Source: Tolypeutes matacus
Lineage: Eukaryota; Chordata; Mammalia; Cingulata; Chlamyphoridae
Assembly: GCA_026826555.1 (NCBI GenBank)
Contig: JAKSZT010054324.1
Span: 7,566,588 to 7,630,587 of the forward strand
DNA length: 64,000 nt
Reading direction: 5' to 3'
Both the position numbers and the translations under genes were made by a program. Positions 1-10,544 of the stretch are shown piece after piece. The notes under the pieces are model-generated. The model was not told the DNA's origin. It did not search any database and saw only the letters and a program-made list of their open reading frames with translations. The stretch's first letter is position 1, and each line of letters starts with the position of its first letter.

Positions 1-128
1 CCATTATAGTCTTCTGTGGACCAGGACAGGTGTGTGGGTGGGGGATGGTTGTGCTCTGTGCAGCCATTCATGATCTCAGGATCCCATGGGCTTCCCAGTC
101 CTCTCCTGGACCCTCTGTATCCAGCTGG

Positions 129-144
129 CAAATGAGGGAATTTT
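129..144. repeat. Target-site duplication, left copy
   Basis: CAAATGAGGGAATTTT is identical to 1655-1670. It marks the target duplicated by the insertion at 145-1654. The exact right edge is ambiguous because the duplication runs into the poly(T). Confidence 0.85.
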
Positions 145-1654
145 TTTTTAACAAATCAGTTTTATTGATACATATTAATAAAGCCTAAATCCACCCAAAG
201 TGTATAATAAATGGTATTTGGTACAATCACAGAGTTGTGCATTCATCACCTCAGTCATTTTTTTTTGTACTATATATATATATATATTTTTTAATATTTT
301 AAAAGATGCTTAGATTACATAAAGGTTACACAAAAATTACAGGGATTCCCATGTTCCCCACCTCCCACACCTCCCACAACCTCCCACATAAACATCTTTC
401 ATTAGTGTGGCACATCACCTGCAATGGATATACACATCCTGGGGCTTTGCCACTAAGCATGGACCATAGTTCACATTGTAGACCACACTCTCTCCCACAC
501 AGTTCTGCATGTTATATGCTGATGTAAAATGGCCTATATCTGTCGTTGCAATGTCACTCAGGATAATTCCCAAGTCCTGAAAAAGCCCCTGTATTACAAC
601 TGCTTTTCCCTCTCTCTGCCCCGAAGCATCCAGTGGCCACTGGCTCCACATCAATGTTGTAATTTCTTCCATTGCTTAAATCACAATATGTCTACAACAG
701 AATACCAGTAAGTCCACTCTAGCCCATAGCTCTTCCCCAACTCCTGAGGAGTCTGGGATGGTGATGTCCACTCCACCTCCACGTGAGAGGGGGCTTATAT
801 CCCATGAATAAGATGGATGGGATTATCCTGCCTGCAGCTGCAGACTCTCTCCATTCCCTGGGATGGTCGTTGTCCATCATCATCCCCTTGCCAGGTGACT
901 TGGGTGAGTCCATTGAGCTGTAGAGTAGGAGTTGCAGCTCCACTGAGATTCCAGGCACAGCTGGCACATGGGCAGGCCAAAGGCTCCAGTCTCTGAAAGC
1001 ACATCTACAAACTCCAGCACCATATACAGGTTTGAATAGAAGAGACTGATGGACCATGTGCAGGGAGGACTTATTTGAGCCCAACTCTGTCACTATCAGG
1101 GGCACAGATTCCAAAGTATAGCCCACTGATAAGGCATCAATCTCTGGAGCTATCCCCTCTTATATAGGACCTGGGTATCTCCAGAGCCCTCAGGAGCCCC
1201 TCTGTTTGGGGTGATATCCACTTTGGTGTTCTATGAGATCCTACTGAGGTGTGCGTAAGTGTTACCTCTGGGATGACCTCCCGACTCTCTTTGAAGTCTC
1301 TTAGCCATATGAACTCATTTGTCTTTACCTTTTCCCCCTTTTATTCAAGGTCTTTTTTCCAGTCATATTGCCAGTTGGCACTTGGTATTAATCCCTTGTT
1401 GCCAGGGAGGCTCATCCCTGGGAGTCATGTCCCACGCTGCGGGGAAGATAATGCATTCATATGCTGAGTTTGGCTTAGAGAGAGGCCACATTTGAGCAAC
1501 AAGGAGGCTCACAGGTGGCAATCCTTAGGCACCACTCAGTCATTTTTAAAGCATCTACATTATTCTAATAATAACAAAAACAAGCAAACAAAACTCAACC
1601 CCTCTCACTCTATGCTTCCCCTATCATGCATAGCCTTCTCTCTAGTATATTTGT
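145..1654 (-). mobile_element. 5'-truncated L1-type retrotransposon 3' end (copy 1)
   Basis: An insertion in minus orientation. It is bounded by a perfect 16-bp target-site duplication (CAAATGAGGGAATTTT at 129-144 and 1655-1670), and the poly(T) run at 141-149 is its reversed poly(A) tail. In sense direction the last ~120 bases resemble the classic L1 3' terminus and carry AATAAA just before the tail. An A/T-rich (AT)n stretch lies at 275-300, and ~1.3 kb of UTR-like sequence precedes it. The bulk is homologous to 39,722-40,882, which lacks the terminal 120 bases. I infer a lineage-specific L1 3' UTR. No ORF2 reverse transcriptase is visible, so an L1-mobilised non-autonomous element is the alternative. 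Confidence 0.8.
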
Positions 1655-1670
1655 CAAATGAGGGAATTTT
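1655..1670. repeat. Target-site duplication, right copy
   Basis: A perfect match to 129-144 on the far side of the L1-type insertion. Perfect identity suggests a moderately young insertion. Confidence 0.85.
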
Positions 1671-2829
1671 GAGTGTGGGGACATGTGCAGGAAGATTTAT
1701 GGGCCATGCCTGGAGGTGGCCCACATCACTCATTTACTTCTTGCCAATGACTTTTCACATTTTCCTGGCCAGAACTCAGTCACAGGGCCCTACCTAACCC
1801 AGGGAAGGCTGAGAATGTGGATTGGGTAGATGGCCTGGCAAGAAAAGGAAATGGGGTTTGGTAGACACACACAGCCACCATGTCCATGCTATTAGGACTA
1901 TAGTTTTGGCAGACACTCACTTTTATGGGAGGATCATCAAAACTGAGAGTTAGGCTTTCTGGTTTGGGGACATTCCGTCCATGCAACTAGTTAATCACTC
2001 ATGAAATTCTAATCATTCAATTTGGGCTTATAATCTGGTTTACATATCCATATTTTCTATTTCTTCTCCTTATGTAGAATTTATTTTTTATCTTTGTCCC
2101 ATTTGGTAAAGCTCATATAGAGTAAAAGTGTTTATCCCTTCTCTTTACACTTTGATGTGGAAGTAATGACTGGGAGTTAACCTTCAGATTGTACATGCAA
2201 AATTGAAAATTCTATCAAAATAGTTTTCTTTATTAATTTAGTGGCATCTTAAATAGAAGGTAAATCAGAAGACTATGAAAGATTGAAAAACAGTAAAGCA
2301 GTGAACCAACTACTTTTATAATAAAAGAAACTGCTAAAAATTATTTTCAGTTTGATATTATTTATCTCTATAAATGTGTCTCTATTGTGCCATAATCTCC
2401 ATAAATAATATTTGCTGTTTTCACCTTGTCCCCCACCAAACCAATCTGTCTGTCATATAAGTCATATATTTTGTTTCATTCTGTCACTTCCACACCTGCT
2501 TTATTTAATTCTATGCAATCAAGAATATGTTTATGGAGAACATAATTAGCACTGCCAACAGACCAGCATTGAAATTGTATCTCTGTGTGTCTGTGTGGAA
2601 GAAGAGATGTTCCTAGGTAAGGAAATAAATTTTAGTTCCAAGTTACAAAGGATCTATTGTAAACACAAAGGATAGAAGTTGTTAAAATATAAAATATATT
2701 TTAGGAATAACATTTGACAATTAATAATCAGGTCTTTTTTGTGTCTCTTCACGCCTCCCATCAGTCTAGGATAATCAGAGTGAAAGATGAGGCATTGGAC
2801 AGGCCCTTTGCCACTGGGATGACCTCCCC
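1671..2829. other. Host flank, mostly unassigned
   Basis: This continues the pre-insertion sequence of 1-144. The part at about 1,690-1,870 reads like an old repeat tail, with phrases resembling a common mammalian LTR end, and includes the 30-bp block shared with 3,840-3,869. From 2,000 to 2,830 it is AT-rich with no motif I recognise and no convincing coding frame. Confidence 0.4.
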
Positions 2830-3095
2830 AATAGAAAATCAGGTCATCCTTCATAGTGCAGCTCAAATGACTCTGCCCCAAGGAGTGCTTTCTTGACCAA
2901 GCCTAGGCTAGGAGCTTCTGCAGTCTGCTTCCTTAGTATTTGTATTGCCTGTCTAATAGCAACTGTACTTCATTGTAACATAGTACCCTTAAAATTGCCT
3001 ATCGTAAATTATCTCTTGTAATCTTGGTACCTAGCACTATTCCTGGCACTTTATAGACACTTCGGGTGGATGAATGAATGAATGAATGAATGGTG
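2830..3095 (+). repeat. L2 LINE 3' end
   Basis: The sequence follows the L2 3'-end order: a 'cagctcaaatgact' segment, the Cys-rich-like 'cttcctt' stretch, 'cctagcactattcctggcac', then the terminal (TGAA)n microsatellite at 3,071-3,092. L2 ended by a short tandem repeat is typical of this family. It is heavily diverged and therefore old. Confidence 0.75.
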
Positions 3096-3117
3096 TAAAT
3101 AGGAAAGCCTTCAGAGA

Positions 3118-3330
3118 AACAGGCACACCCGGATTTCTACACCCTGGCTTTGCTGGTTCCTAACTCTATAAATGTGGGTAATTTATTTAATCCTGCCATA
3201 ACCCAATTGCCAGAGCTGCAGAATAAAGAGGGTAAGTTCTACTTGAAGAGTTGTTCTGAGGATTAAACTAAACATCGTACATGCAGGCCTTAGGGGAATT
3301 CCTAGCATATGGATGAAAATTAAGTGTTAG
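3118..3330 (+). repeat. MIR SINE
   Basis: A diverged MIR in sense orientation. 'gctttgctggttcctaact' matches the tRNA-derived/core junction, and 'gttctgaggattaaact' matches the conserved core and tail. It lies directly after the L2 tail. Confidence 0.7.
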
Positions 3331-4284
3331 TTCTATAGTCTATAGGGAACATTGGAGGATTTGGAGGAGGGAAGTGACAAAGAGAAAGTTGTGCCTTCTG
3401 AGAGATGAATCTGGTGGCCTGACGCAGAAGAAATAAGAAAGGGAGTGGCAAAACTGCTGCAGTATGAGATGATGAGATTTGAACTATAGTCTTGATTGGA
3501 GTATAGTTATAGTTGCAGATGTCATCCCCAGATGGGTGGTTCACTTTCTTGAGCTATTTATACAACCTATGAATTTATACAACTACAACCTCTGAGTGAG
3601 CCCACTTACTGAGCTGATGGCCATCTTACTTACAGGTGCTGGCTTGGCTTAGTCAGGCTTATAACCAAATAAGGAACAGTGACTCATTTAGACCCCTTAA
3701 AAGGGGGGTTTATTTTAAAGGTATCCTGCAATCGACTGTAATTGAAACAGGAAAGCTGTGGGGAACCAAGACAGTATGCTCTCCCTCTTGACTCTCACCA
3801 TTTCATTATCATGGTGTATCTGCTTCTCTCTGCATGTTTACTCATTTACTTCTTGCCAATGACTTTTCAAACTCCTCTAGTCCAAACCCCACAGTGTAGC
3901 TTTTTGTTTGCCTCAGTTACCACCACTCCATTTAGAGTGTGCTTTGTGATAGACCAGCTCATGGGTCCTCAGCCTGACTGGTAATAAGCATCCTTTGGGC
4001 CAAAGACAAAGAAGGCCACTAGGATAAACTAGAAAGGTGTATTAGGCATTGTAGATAAATAGCATGACTGACGTGTCCAAGACAGAGAAGTTGAGAGGGC
4101 CACACAACTTCACTGCACTACTGGAAACTGGGTCTATCTGTTGGTATCAACATGGGCTTGGGGTGATGGCAAGGGCCCAATGGCTCAAGCAAGAAACAAA
4201 AAAATATGGCTTCAAGAACATCTGAAAGATGAAGTAAATAGAGGGCATAAGACAGACTGCCCAAAGAAAAATACGTTCAGTAAT
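3331..4284. other. Unassigned noncoding stretch
   Basis: No gene or clear repeat family. It includes the second copy of a 30-bp block (3,840-3,869) identical to 1,728-1,757. The sequence after the block is only loosely similar between the two sites, so these may be two copies of one old repeat. Short open frames here have no coding character. Confidence 0.35.
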
Positions 4285-4490
4285 TCAAGAAGTAATTATT
4301 GGTGCCTTCTATGTGCCAAGCATTATAATAGGTTATGAAGATACAGTGGTGAACAAGACATAGTCCCTGCCCTTATGGAGTTTACACCCTAGTGGGGGAG
4401 AAGCAATAAAATGGAGAGCAAATAAAAACGTGATATAATATCAAGTGGAGATAAGCCTTATGAAAACAGATATAGTAGAATAAGGGGTCA
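4285..4490 (+). repeat. Ancient mammalian repeat, family not named (part 1)
   Basis: It carries a widely dispersed mammalian pattern: 'cttctatgtgccaagcatt', then 'gatacagtggtgaacaagac', 'tccctgcccttatggag' and 'cacc ctagtgggggag'. The pattern resumes at 5,096 after an LTR insertion. I recognise it as an old interspersed repeat but cannot assign a class securely. Confidence 0.55.
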
Positions 4491-4494
4491 GCAG

Positions 4495-5095
4495 AGATGT
4501 GTGGAACACCAATCCCATTTACTCTTCCACACAGAAGGACACAAAGATAGACTATATTTCTCAACCTCCCTTGTAGTTCACTGAGTATTTGAGTTCTGGC
4601 CAGTGGCATTTGGGAAGAAGTGATAGCCATTGTTATAGGCCTGGCCCATATATAATTCCCACTTGTGATCCTCCATGCTCTTTTCCATTTTGGCTGACTG
4701 GGATGGAAACAACTCCCGTGGCAGTAGTACCCTGTGTTAAAAAATAGTGGAACCACAGGATGGGATCCCTGAATCACTGAATGGAGGAAAGCTGCCCCAC
4801 AAAGGAATGTCTACATTCAATGGCTATGAGTAAGAAATAAACTTTGTGTTAAACCAGTGGTTCTCAAAGTGGGGTCCCTGGGCCAGCTGCAGCAGCATCA
4901 CCTGGGAACTTGTTAGAAATGGAGATTATTGGATCCCACCCCAGACCTACTGAATCAGAAACTTGGAGGGGTGGGGCCCAGTAATCTGGGTTTTAGCAAG
5001 CCCTCCAGATGATTCTGATATACACTAAAGTTTAGAACTGTTTGAACCACTGAGATTCTGGCATTCATCTATTACATCAACAACATTAACTAATA
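4495..5095 (+). repeat. Old LTR (MaLR/MLT-like), interrupted by MER5A
   Basis: In order: 'gagttctggccagtggcat', 'aggcctggcccatata', 'gatcctccatgctctt', 'gggatccctgaatcactg', 'taagaaataaactttgtgtt', then after the MER5A 'gagattctggcattc...ttaactaataca'. This is the usual order at the 3' half of MaLR-type LTRs. It splits the ancient repeat 4,285-5,450, so it is the younger of the two. Confidence 0.55.
4855..5052 (+). mobile_element. MER5A (hAT-Charlie MITE)
   Basis: A complete short DNA transposon with terminal inverted repeats CAGTGGTTCTCAAA at the left and TTTGAACCACTG at the right. The internal sequence is the usual 'gcagcatcacctggg ... cctactgaatcagaaact'. It is nonautonomous with no coding capacity. 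The 8-bp target duplication is obscured because the target itself contained a CCACTG-like sequence. Confidence 0.85.
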
Positions 5096-5450
5096 CAAAG
5101 GGCAATTTGAATTGTGGGAGTGGGCTTGGCAATTGGAAATGGAATGGTCATGGAAGGCCATTCTGAGGACATGAATTTTAATTAAGTGAGGGAGGAAACC
5201 ACACAAAGATGTGGGAAAAGGTCATTTTAAGCACTGGGAGGCAATTGCAATGGACCTGAGGAGGGAATAATCTGAGGTATGTGTTAGGATGGTATATAGT
5301 CTAGTGTGGTAGAGTTGAATGATTTTCAGGGATTTCAGAGAGGAAGACAGAGGCCAGATCACATAGAATCTAAGAGGCCATGAGTAGTACTTTAGATGCC
5401 CTTCTAAGTGTACTCTGATTCATTTATTCAACTTTTTAAAATGTTTTTTT
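5096..5450 (+). repeat. Ancient mammalian repeat, family not named (part 2)
   Basis: Continuation of 4,285-4,490: 'catggaaggccattctgaggaca', 'agtgagggaggaaacc', 'ggccagatcacatagaatct'. These follow the same dispersed repeat in the correct order after the LTR. It is strongly diverged. Confidence 0.5.
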
Positions 5451-5883
5451 TAGTGCCCTGGTGCTCTGTATTGAGGATGAGGAGATGCACAGGAACCTGG
5501 TCCCATCAAAGCATTCACACCAGTGAGAGAGGAGACCTGTAAAGATCTACTGTGATAGAGGTATGCACATACAGAGCACCTAGGAGGATCACAAGAGATG
5601 GTGCCTATCAAGGAAGGCTTCCTGGAGGAGGTAGTGCTGTGCTCAATTTGAAAGAAGAAATAGAAATTTATCAGGTGAAGAGCAGAGGGAAGGACATTTT
5701 AGGTAGATTGCGGGGCACCAAAGCAGAGAGGCATGAGAGTGTAACTTCTGTGAAAAAGCCCAAGGTGGCCCAGGATGGCTGAAGGCCCAAGAGTGAGGTG
5801 GATGGGGAGACATTAAGCTAAAGAGATAAGCAGGGGCCTGGACACAGAGAACCTGGCGAGAAAGAGACACTGATCTCTTGGGG
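5451..5883 (+). repeat. Ancient mammalian repeat, second copy of the unnamed family
   Basis: It restarts the same order: 'ggatgaggagatgcac', 'ctatcaaggaaggcttcctgg', 'aggacattttaggtag', 'ggcccaagagtgaggtgg'. The open frames through it (5,552-5,782 plus and 5,643-5,870 minus) overlap each other and have no coding signature. Confidence 0.45.
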
Positions 5884-6063
5884 CAGTTCTTAACCTTGAC
5901 TACTCTGGAGAATCACTCAGCAGCTTTCAAAAAAGCGCCAATGTGGAGCCTGAATTCCACCCTCACAGATTCTGGTTTAATTGGTCTGGCTTGCGGCCAG
6001 GTCATTGGCATTTTTTAAATTTCCCCAGGTAATTCCTGTGTGCAGCCAGGGTTGAGAAGTATT
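5884..6063 (+). mobile_element. MER5-group hAT-Charlie MITE
   Basis: Left end 'cagttcttaaccttgac' and right end 'cagggttgagaagtattg' form diverged inverted termini, with 'ggagaatcactcagcagctttcaaaa' and 'tgattctggttta'-type internal sequence. It is inserted in the unnamed ancient repeat, which appears to continue at 6,064-6,130. Confidence 0.7.
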
Positions 6064-6130
6064 GTCACAGGCAATGGGGAAGCCTTTGGCGGGTTTTAAG
6101 CAAGTGAGAAACAAGATCAGATTCTTTCTT

Positions 6131-7804
6131 AACCACTTGCACATATTTCAATGTAAAGTGAATAGCGGGGCCAATGAGGCCTCTTTGGGAAAAGAGGCCC
6201 TTTTCTCTTCTCAGACTCAGTGGGTTCCACTTTAAAATGAAGACAATATGTACATACCTCAAGGCCTATTGGAAGGATTGCTCAACTTTGTGTTTCGTCC
6301 TTGCCCAGAGTAGACGTTGAGTGCAGTTTTTCTGGGCAAGGGTGGCAGTCAATCCCAGGGCTCTGCATCCCACACGTCGTGGCCATGGAAGGCAGCGTTG
6401 TGTTCCCTGGAGAAAGACAAAAGCAGCCGTACATTTGCATGGCTAAGTCTTCCCGGGGCAGAACGCTGGCTAGGGGTCCAGAGCTTTCTCTGGCACTGCT
6501 GGGATTGCGTCAGAGTCTCACTTCCTTAACAGGAGACTTCCTGATGAGCAGGATGAATTTACAGTTTATTTGACCGGAATGAAAAGTGAAAGCTGACGCA
6601 GCTGTGCCTGTGCACGATGAAGGCGCACGCGGCAGCACCTGCCTGCTGACTTCATTGCAGGCTCCGTGCTGGGGTAGCAGTTGTGTGCTGCTTGCTTGTT
6701 TCCATCTCTGTCTGAAGCAAACAAATCCTAGAGCTCTCTTCCCACCCTTTCCCTGGAGGTGTGTGACTAGGTTCAAGCAATAAAAAACAAAAAGCCCAGT
6801 TCTGATATGTACTTTTTCTTTGGGTGCAGGCAGCCTGTAACTCTGGGGAGTGAAGAGCCTCCTTTCCTCCACCTTTATCACTCGTTGAGGGCCTGAACTA
6901 TGCTTTTTGCTTTGAGCATATTAGGTGGACAAAAATTATGTGTTCAGTTGACTAAGGATGGATAAGAACTGAATGTGCTAGAAAGGGGCAGGAAGATCGG
7001 CCTGGCTTGCAGCATAGAGTGAAATGGGGTGGGAGGTTTCTACGTATCTCTCTCCTTCCAGTGCAAGTTAATATAATGATCTGGCAACTCTCCTATGCTT
7101 GTGATAATTATTGGCTAAAGTTGCTCCCAGAATAGTGAAATTGCAAGCCTCTGCTTCTCCACACACAGTAGAGCCATGCTTGATGTGAGAGTATACTGTG
7201 TTAAGGCACCCCAAAACACCAGCACCTTCAAGCATGTACACCAACATCTTGCATGTCCTTGATGCTCTTTGCAGTCTGGGGTCACACACAAAATCGAACT
7301 CATTGCACTGAATTATCCACACCTCTGCTCTTATCCATTCATGTGGATAATTGAGTAGTTGAAGCTAATTCTTTGGGATCCTAGAACCAATGGCCTGTTG
7401 AAAGGTGCAGGTTTCTGTTGTCTCCAGACTGGAAACCTCAGGTTGTTAGCTGGATTTATTTTTAGGCTTCATGCTATCCTTTCCCCATAAGCTGGCTCTC
7501 CATCATTTAAAAAATAGCACCATGGGGTTCGTAGTGTCGTCAGGGCAAGCGCTTCTGCTTGTGACTGTCTGTTGGGTCGTCCCGGAGCCTTGGCCCACCA
7601 GGGGGCCCTATGATCCCTCCCCCAGTCACAGGGCCCGGTCAAGCGTGCATTCTCAGATGATACGCCATCTGTGCCTGCCCCATGCCAGCTCCTAAAGTAC
7701 CTCAATTGACAAATTAAAGGTGAGGGTGCCTCAGGCTTCCTAGCTCCTCATGAGTGCGGAAGCCAGTCTCTCTTAAGCCAGGCCAGGGTGAGGAAAAAAG
7801 AGAA
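6131..7804. other. Mostly unique noncoding sequence
   Basis: A relatively repeat-poor stretch. The part at 6,300-6,720 is GC-richer than its surroundings and contains isolated CpGs. The 90-, 123- and 65-codon frames here overlap on both strands and lack splice or coding signature. A strong CTCF-core match sits at 7,595-7,606. Confidence 0.4.
7595..7610 (+). promoter_or_regulatory. Candidate CTCF binding site
   Basis: CCACCAGGGGGC at 7,595-7,606 matches the CTCF core in forward orientation. The next base is C where A or G is preferred. It sits in a locally CpG-containing, repeat-free patch. Binding is inferred from the motif alone. Confidence 0.45.
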
Positions 7805-8015
7805 AGCACTCTCCTCAACACTCCCTGTGCCAGATATATTTTATCCATTACTGCACTGAACCCTCACTAACCTTGTGAGGCAGGTATTTTTATCCCTATT
7901 TCACAGGTAAAGATCTTGAAGCTCCGGATGGCTGAACAACCTACTCAAGATCACATGGCTTAGAAAAACGGGCCACACCGAGAATCTGAACCCAGGCCTG
8001 ATGTACACGGCCTAA
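7805..8015 (-). repeat. MIR SINE
   Basis: A reverse-complement MIR. 'aaccctcactaaccttgtgaggcagg', 'tttcacaggtaaagatcttgaagct' and 'gaatctgaacccaggcctg' match the reversed core and tRNA-related head. It is almost full length. Confidence 0.85.
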
Positions 8016-8056
8016 CACCTGAGTGTTGAAAAATGTCAACTTCTGACATTTTGAGG

Positions 8057-8239
8057 CAGTGATTCTTTATTGAGAAAGGCTGCCATGTGCATGGTACGCT
8101 GTTTAGCAGTATCCCTGGCTTCTACCCTAGATGCCATAGCACCCCCCACCCCGGCTGTGACAACCAAAAATGGCCTGAACATTGCCAAATGTCCCTTTTG
8201 GGGGCAAAATCTCCCCCACCTCCCAGATGAGAACCACTG
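8057..8239 (-). mobile_element. MER20-like hAT-Charlie MITE
   Basis: Inverted termini are 'cagtgattctttattgag' and 'gagaaccactg'. The interior carries the reversed phrases 'ggctgtgacaaccaaaaatgg' and 'aacattgccaaatgtccc'. I name MER20 from memory of its consensus, so another Charlie subfamily is possible. Confidence 0.65.
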
Positions 8240-8247
8240 CTCAAGGT

Positions 8248-8470
8248 TAATATGTATGTTTCTCATTAATTCTCGCAACAGTTATGATGATCATTCCCAT
8301 TTTGCAGATGAAAAAACTGAACCTAGAGAAATTGTGAGTTGACGAGGGTCAAGCACCTTGTCAGTAGATTGGGAATACATAGAATTTGTTTTCTCTTTTT
8401 TTCCCCAGGTATAAAGTTGTGGAACCAGTATTAAGACCATGCAAGTCCAACACCAAAGTCCACGTTCTTT
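8248..8470 (-). repeat. MIR SINE fragment
   Basis: 'cattcccattttgcagatgaaaaaactgaacc' followed by 'gggtcaagcaccttgtcag' is reversed MIR core. A T-rich insert at 8,390-8,410 blurs the tRNA-related end. Confidence 0.65.
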
Positions 8471-9020
8471 GCTGCTTTACTAGGAATTTGAGAAGTTTAG
8501 TGTTTGTGAGAATAACCTGGGAGAGCTTGTTAAAATTCAGATTCGTGAGAGATTCAAGTTGAGGAGAGCATGGTGGGCACAGGGTTGTGCATTATAAAAC
8601 ACACCCACAGGGCTTAGGATTTAGGAGCCCCAAGAATCTGAGTAGAGAAACAATGAACGCTGTTTCAAGTGACCCTAAAATAAGATTACAGGAAAAAGAA
8701 CAGAGATGCTGAGTGAAAAAGAAGGGAGTCTGGGATTAAACCTGAAATGCAGCTACTCGTAGAACACATTTTAATTGCTAGACAAACAGGGTGACAAACG
8801 TGTTATACCGAATGATCTGCAATGTTGGGCTGAGGTTCTCCCACAGGCCTTGGGAGAGAATCTGTCCCATGCTTTCAAATCACTATCCACCCCCACAAGG
8901 TTTGATCCTGAAACTGAGTGAGCTGCCTAGTTTGGAAGCTTAGTGCATCCTGGAGGTTCTAAAAATGGTTACAGTTAAACAAAAACAGCTGTGTCAATTT
9001 CCGCTCTATTCAGATTCACA
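8471..9020. other. Unassigned noncoding stretch
   Basis: A short MER5-like phrase ('ataacctgggagagcttgtt') at about 8,510-8,545 is the only familiar element. Nothing else stands out. Confidence 0.3.
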
Positions 9021-9300
9021 CTCTGCCTCCTCTCCTCTCTCAGAGGCGCAGGGAAGGACACAGGCGCCAGCACACGCACACACGTGGGCACACAGGCGCA
9101 CACGCTCTGCCTCCTCCATTCTCTCTGAGGCTCGGGGAGGGACACACGGGCACACATGCGCACACGCTCTTCCCGGTCACAGGCACTGGGGCACAGAGGG
9201 GAACATGGCGAGTGCACACACGCACACACACTCAGCTACCGCTCCCCTCGCAGGGCACACCCGTGCACACACACGCACTCTTCCTCCTCACTCTTACTCT
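9021..9300. repeat. Imperfect CA-rich tandem array
   Basis: Four diverged units begin at about 9,021, 9,105, 9,167 and 9,231 (84, 62, 64 and ~70 bases). Each opens with a pyrimidine-rich CTCTGCCTCC-like segment, passes through a GAGG/GGGA motif and closes with an alternating CACACGCACAC tract. The array is CpG-rich for this window. A 152-codon frame on plus and 84- and 63-codon frames on minus run through it as His/Thr-rich or Cys/Val-rich low complexity; they are repeat translations and not genes. Confidence 0.7.
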
Positions 9301-9894
9301 CAGTGGAGTTCGTTTCGCCATGGAGTAGGGATGTTTCTAGTCTTCCAAGAAGGAATTGCAAACAAGAGAATCCACGAGAGCCCAGACTACAATAAAATGC
9401 TACAATATGCTTTTAAGCTGTAGCAACTAAAAAGCTGGGAAGAGAAAGTGGCAGTCTAATGCCTATTTTTATCTTCAACTGTAATCTACCCACTTGTAGT
9501 CTCATAGCTGTCAGGAGGCAGAAAAGGACATGTAATCAGCCTATTGGTCTCTGCTCTCATCCTCCACCTATGTGGGTGTGTGTGCACGTACACATATTCT
9601 AAAACGACTGTCAGAGGCAGCCAGTGAACTCACACCTGAAGCCAGATTTTAAAAAAATAACCCTTTCCTTTCTCTATTATTTCTTGGCAAGCAGACACAG
9701 AAGGTGAAAAGCAGGTGGTTAAGATCCATTTGCTGGACATGTAGGAAAAATGGTTACTGTTAGATGCCCAGAAGGAAGAGCCTGTGTACCTATTAGTTGT
9801 TTTCAGCCGGGGCTAGCCTGTGTTTTGGGAACACCCTACCCTCCTGGACATTGCTCTCTAATCTGGGGATTGCCTGTCTCCTTTAGAGGAGGCA
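9301..9894. other. Unassigned noncoding stretch
   Basis: No gene or named repeat seen. A short GT-rich tract lies at 9,570-9,590. Confidence 0.3.
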
Positions 9895-10125
9895 GGAAGA
9901 GACCAGCCTTGGAGTTAGGAGACCTGGACATCTAGCCTCATCCTGCCATGCACAAGCTCTACAACCACCAGCCAGTTACTCAACCTCTCTGGACCTCCAA
10001 GCCCTCAGCTGTAGAAAAAGGATAAAAATACCTATTTGATGGGCTATTGAGAAATTTCAAGATAACATATGCAAACAGAGTGCCCTCACATGGTGGAAGC
10101 TAAGGAAATGAGACCTACTATTATT
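9895..10125 (+). repeat. MIR SINE
   Basis: 'ggagttaggagacctgg' (head), 'cagttactcaacctctctggacct' (core), 'gataaaaatacctatttgatggg' and 'acagagtgccctcaca' follow MIR order in sense orientation. Nearly full length. Confidence 0.85.
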
Positions 10126-10544
10126 ATTATCTTGGTTACTGCTGTTTAATTCATATTATTTTATTATAAGCAGTAGTGGAAGTAGTGGAGGTAGTGTGGG
10201 TTTAAGTTCTACATCTATTCTCTATTCTTTGTGGTTTTCAATCATTACTCTCCTGTATCGGTGGCATATATATTACATGCCATTGCACAGTGTTCCCATA
10301 TCATTGTCCCAGATGAGGCTGAGGAGTGATCTCCTTTATGCTGTGATGTAAGATTTTGAAGTCTGTGATGCCATAGCTTTCCCCCTTAACTTTCTGGCTG
10401 ATAAGGCAATTAATACCTTAGTGGATAGGCTCGGTTCCTTGAAATCTCCTTCCATTAGAGACTTCCTCTTTAGCTGTTGGAGTCACATCTCAGTGTAAAT
10501 GGCAGAACTGGGGGTGCATTTGATGATAATTCTTTAAAAAGTCA
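10126..10544. other. Unassigned noncoding stretch
   Basis: AT-rich at its start, including an ATT-rich tract at 10,120-10,170. No gene or recognised repeat. Confidence 0.3.

Noticed and set aside
719..1126. 135-codon minus frame
   Set aside because: It lies wholly inside the L1-type insertion, in 3' UTR-like sequence. The matching part of copy 2 does not keep the whole frame.
6510..6881. 123-codon minus frame in a GC-richer patch, possible exon
   Set aside because: Overlapped by frames on the other strand, no splice-site pair framing it, no recognised protein.
8965..9423. 152-codon plus frame with His/Thr-rich centre
   Set aside because: It is the translation of the CA-rich tandem array. 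Frames are open on both strands for the same compositional reason.
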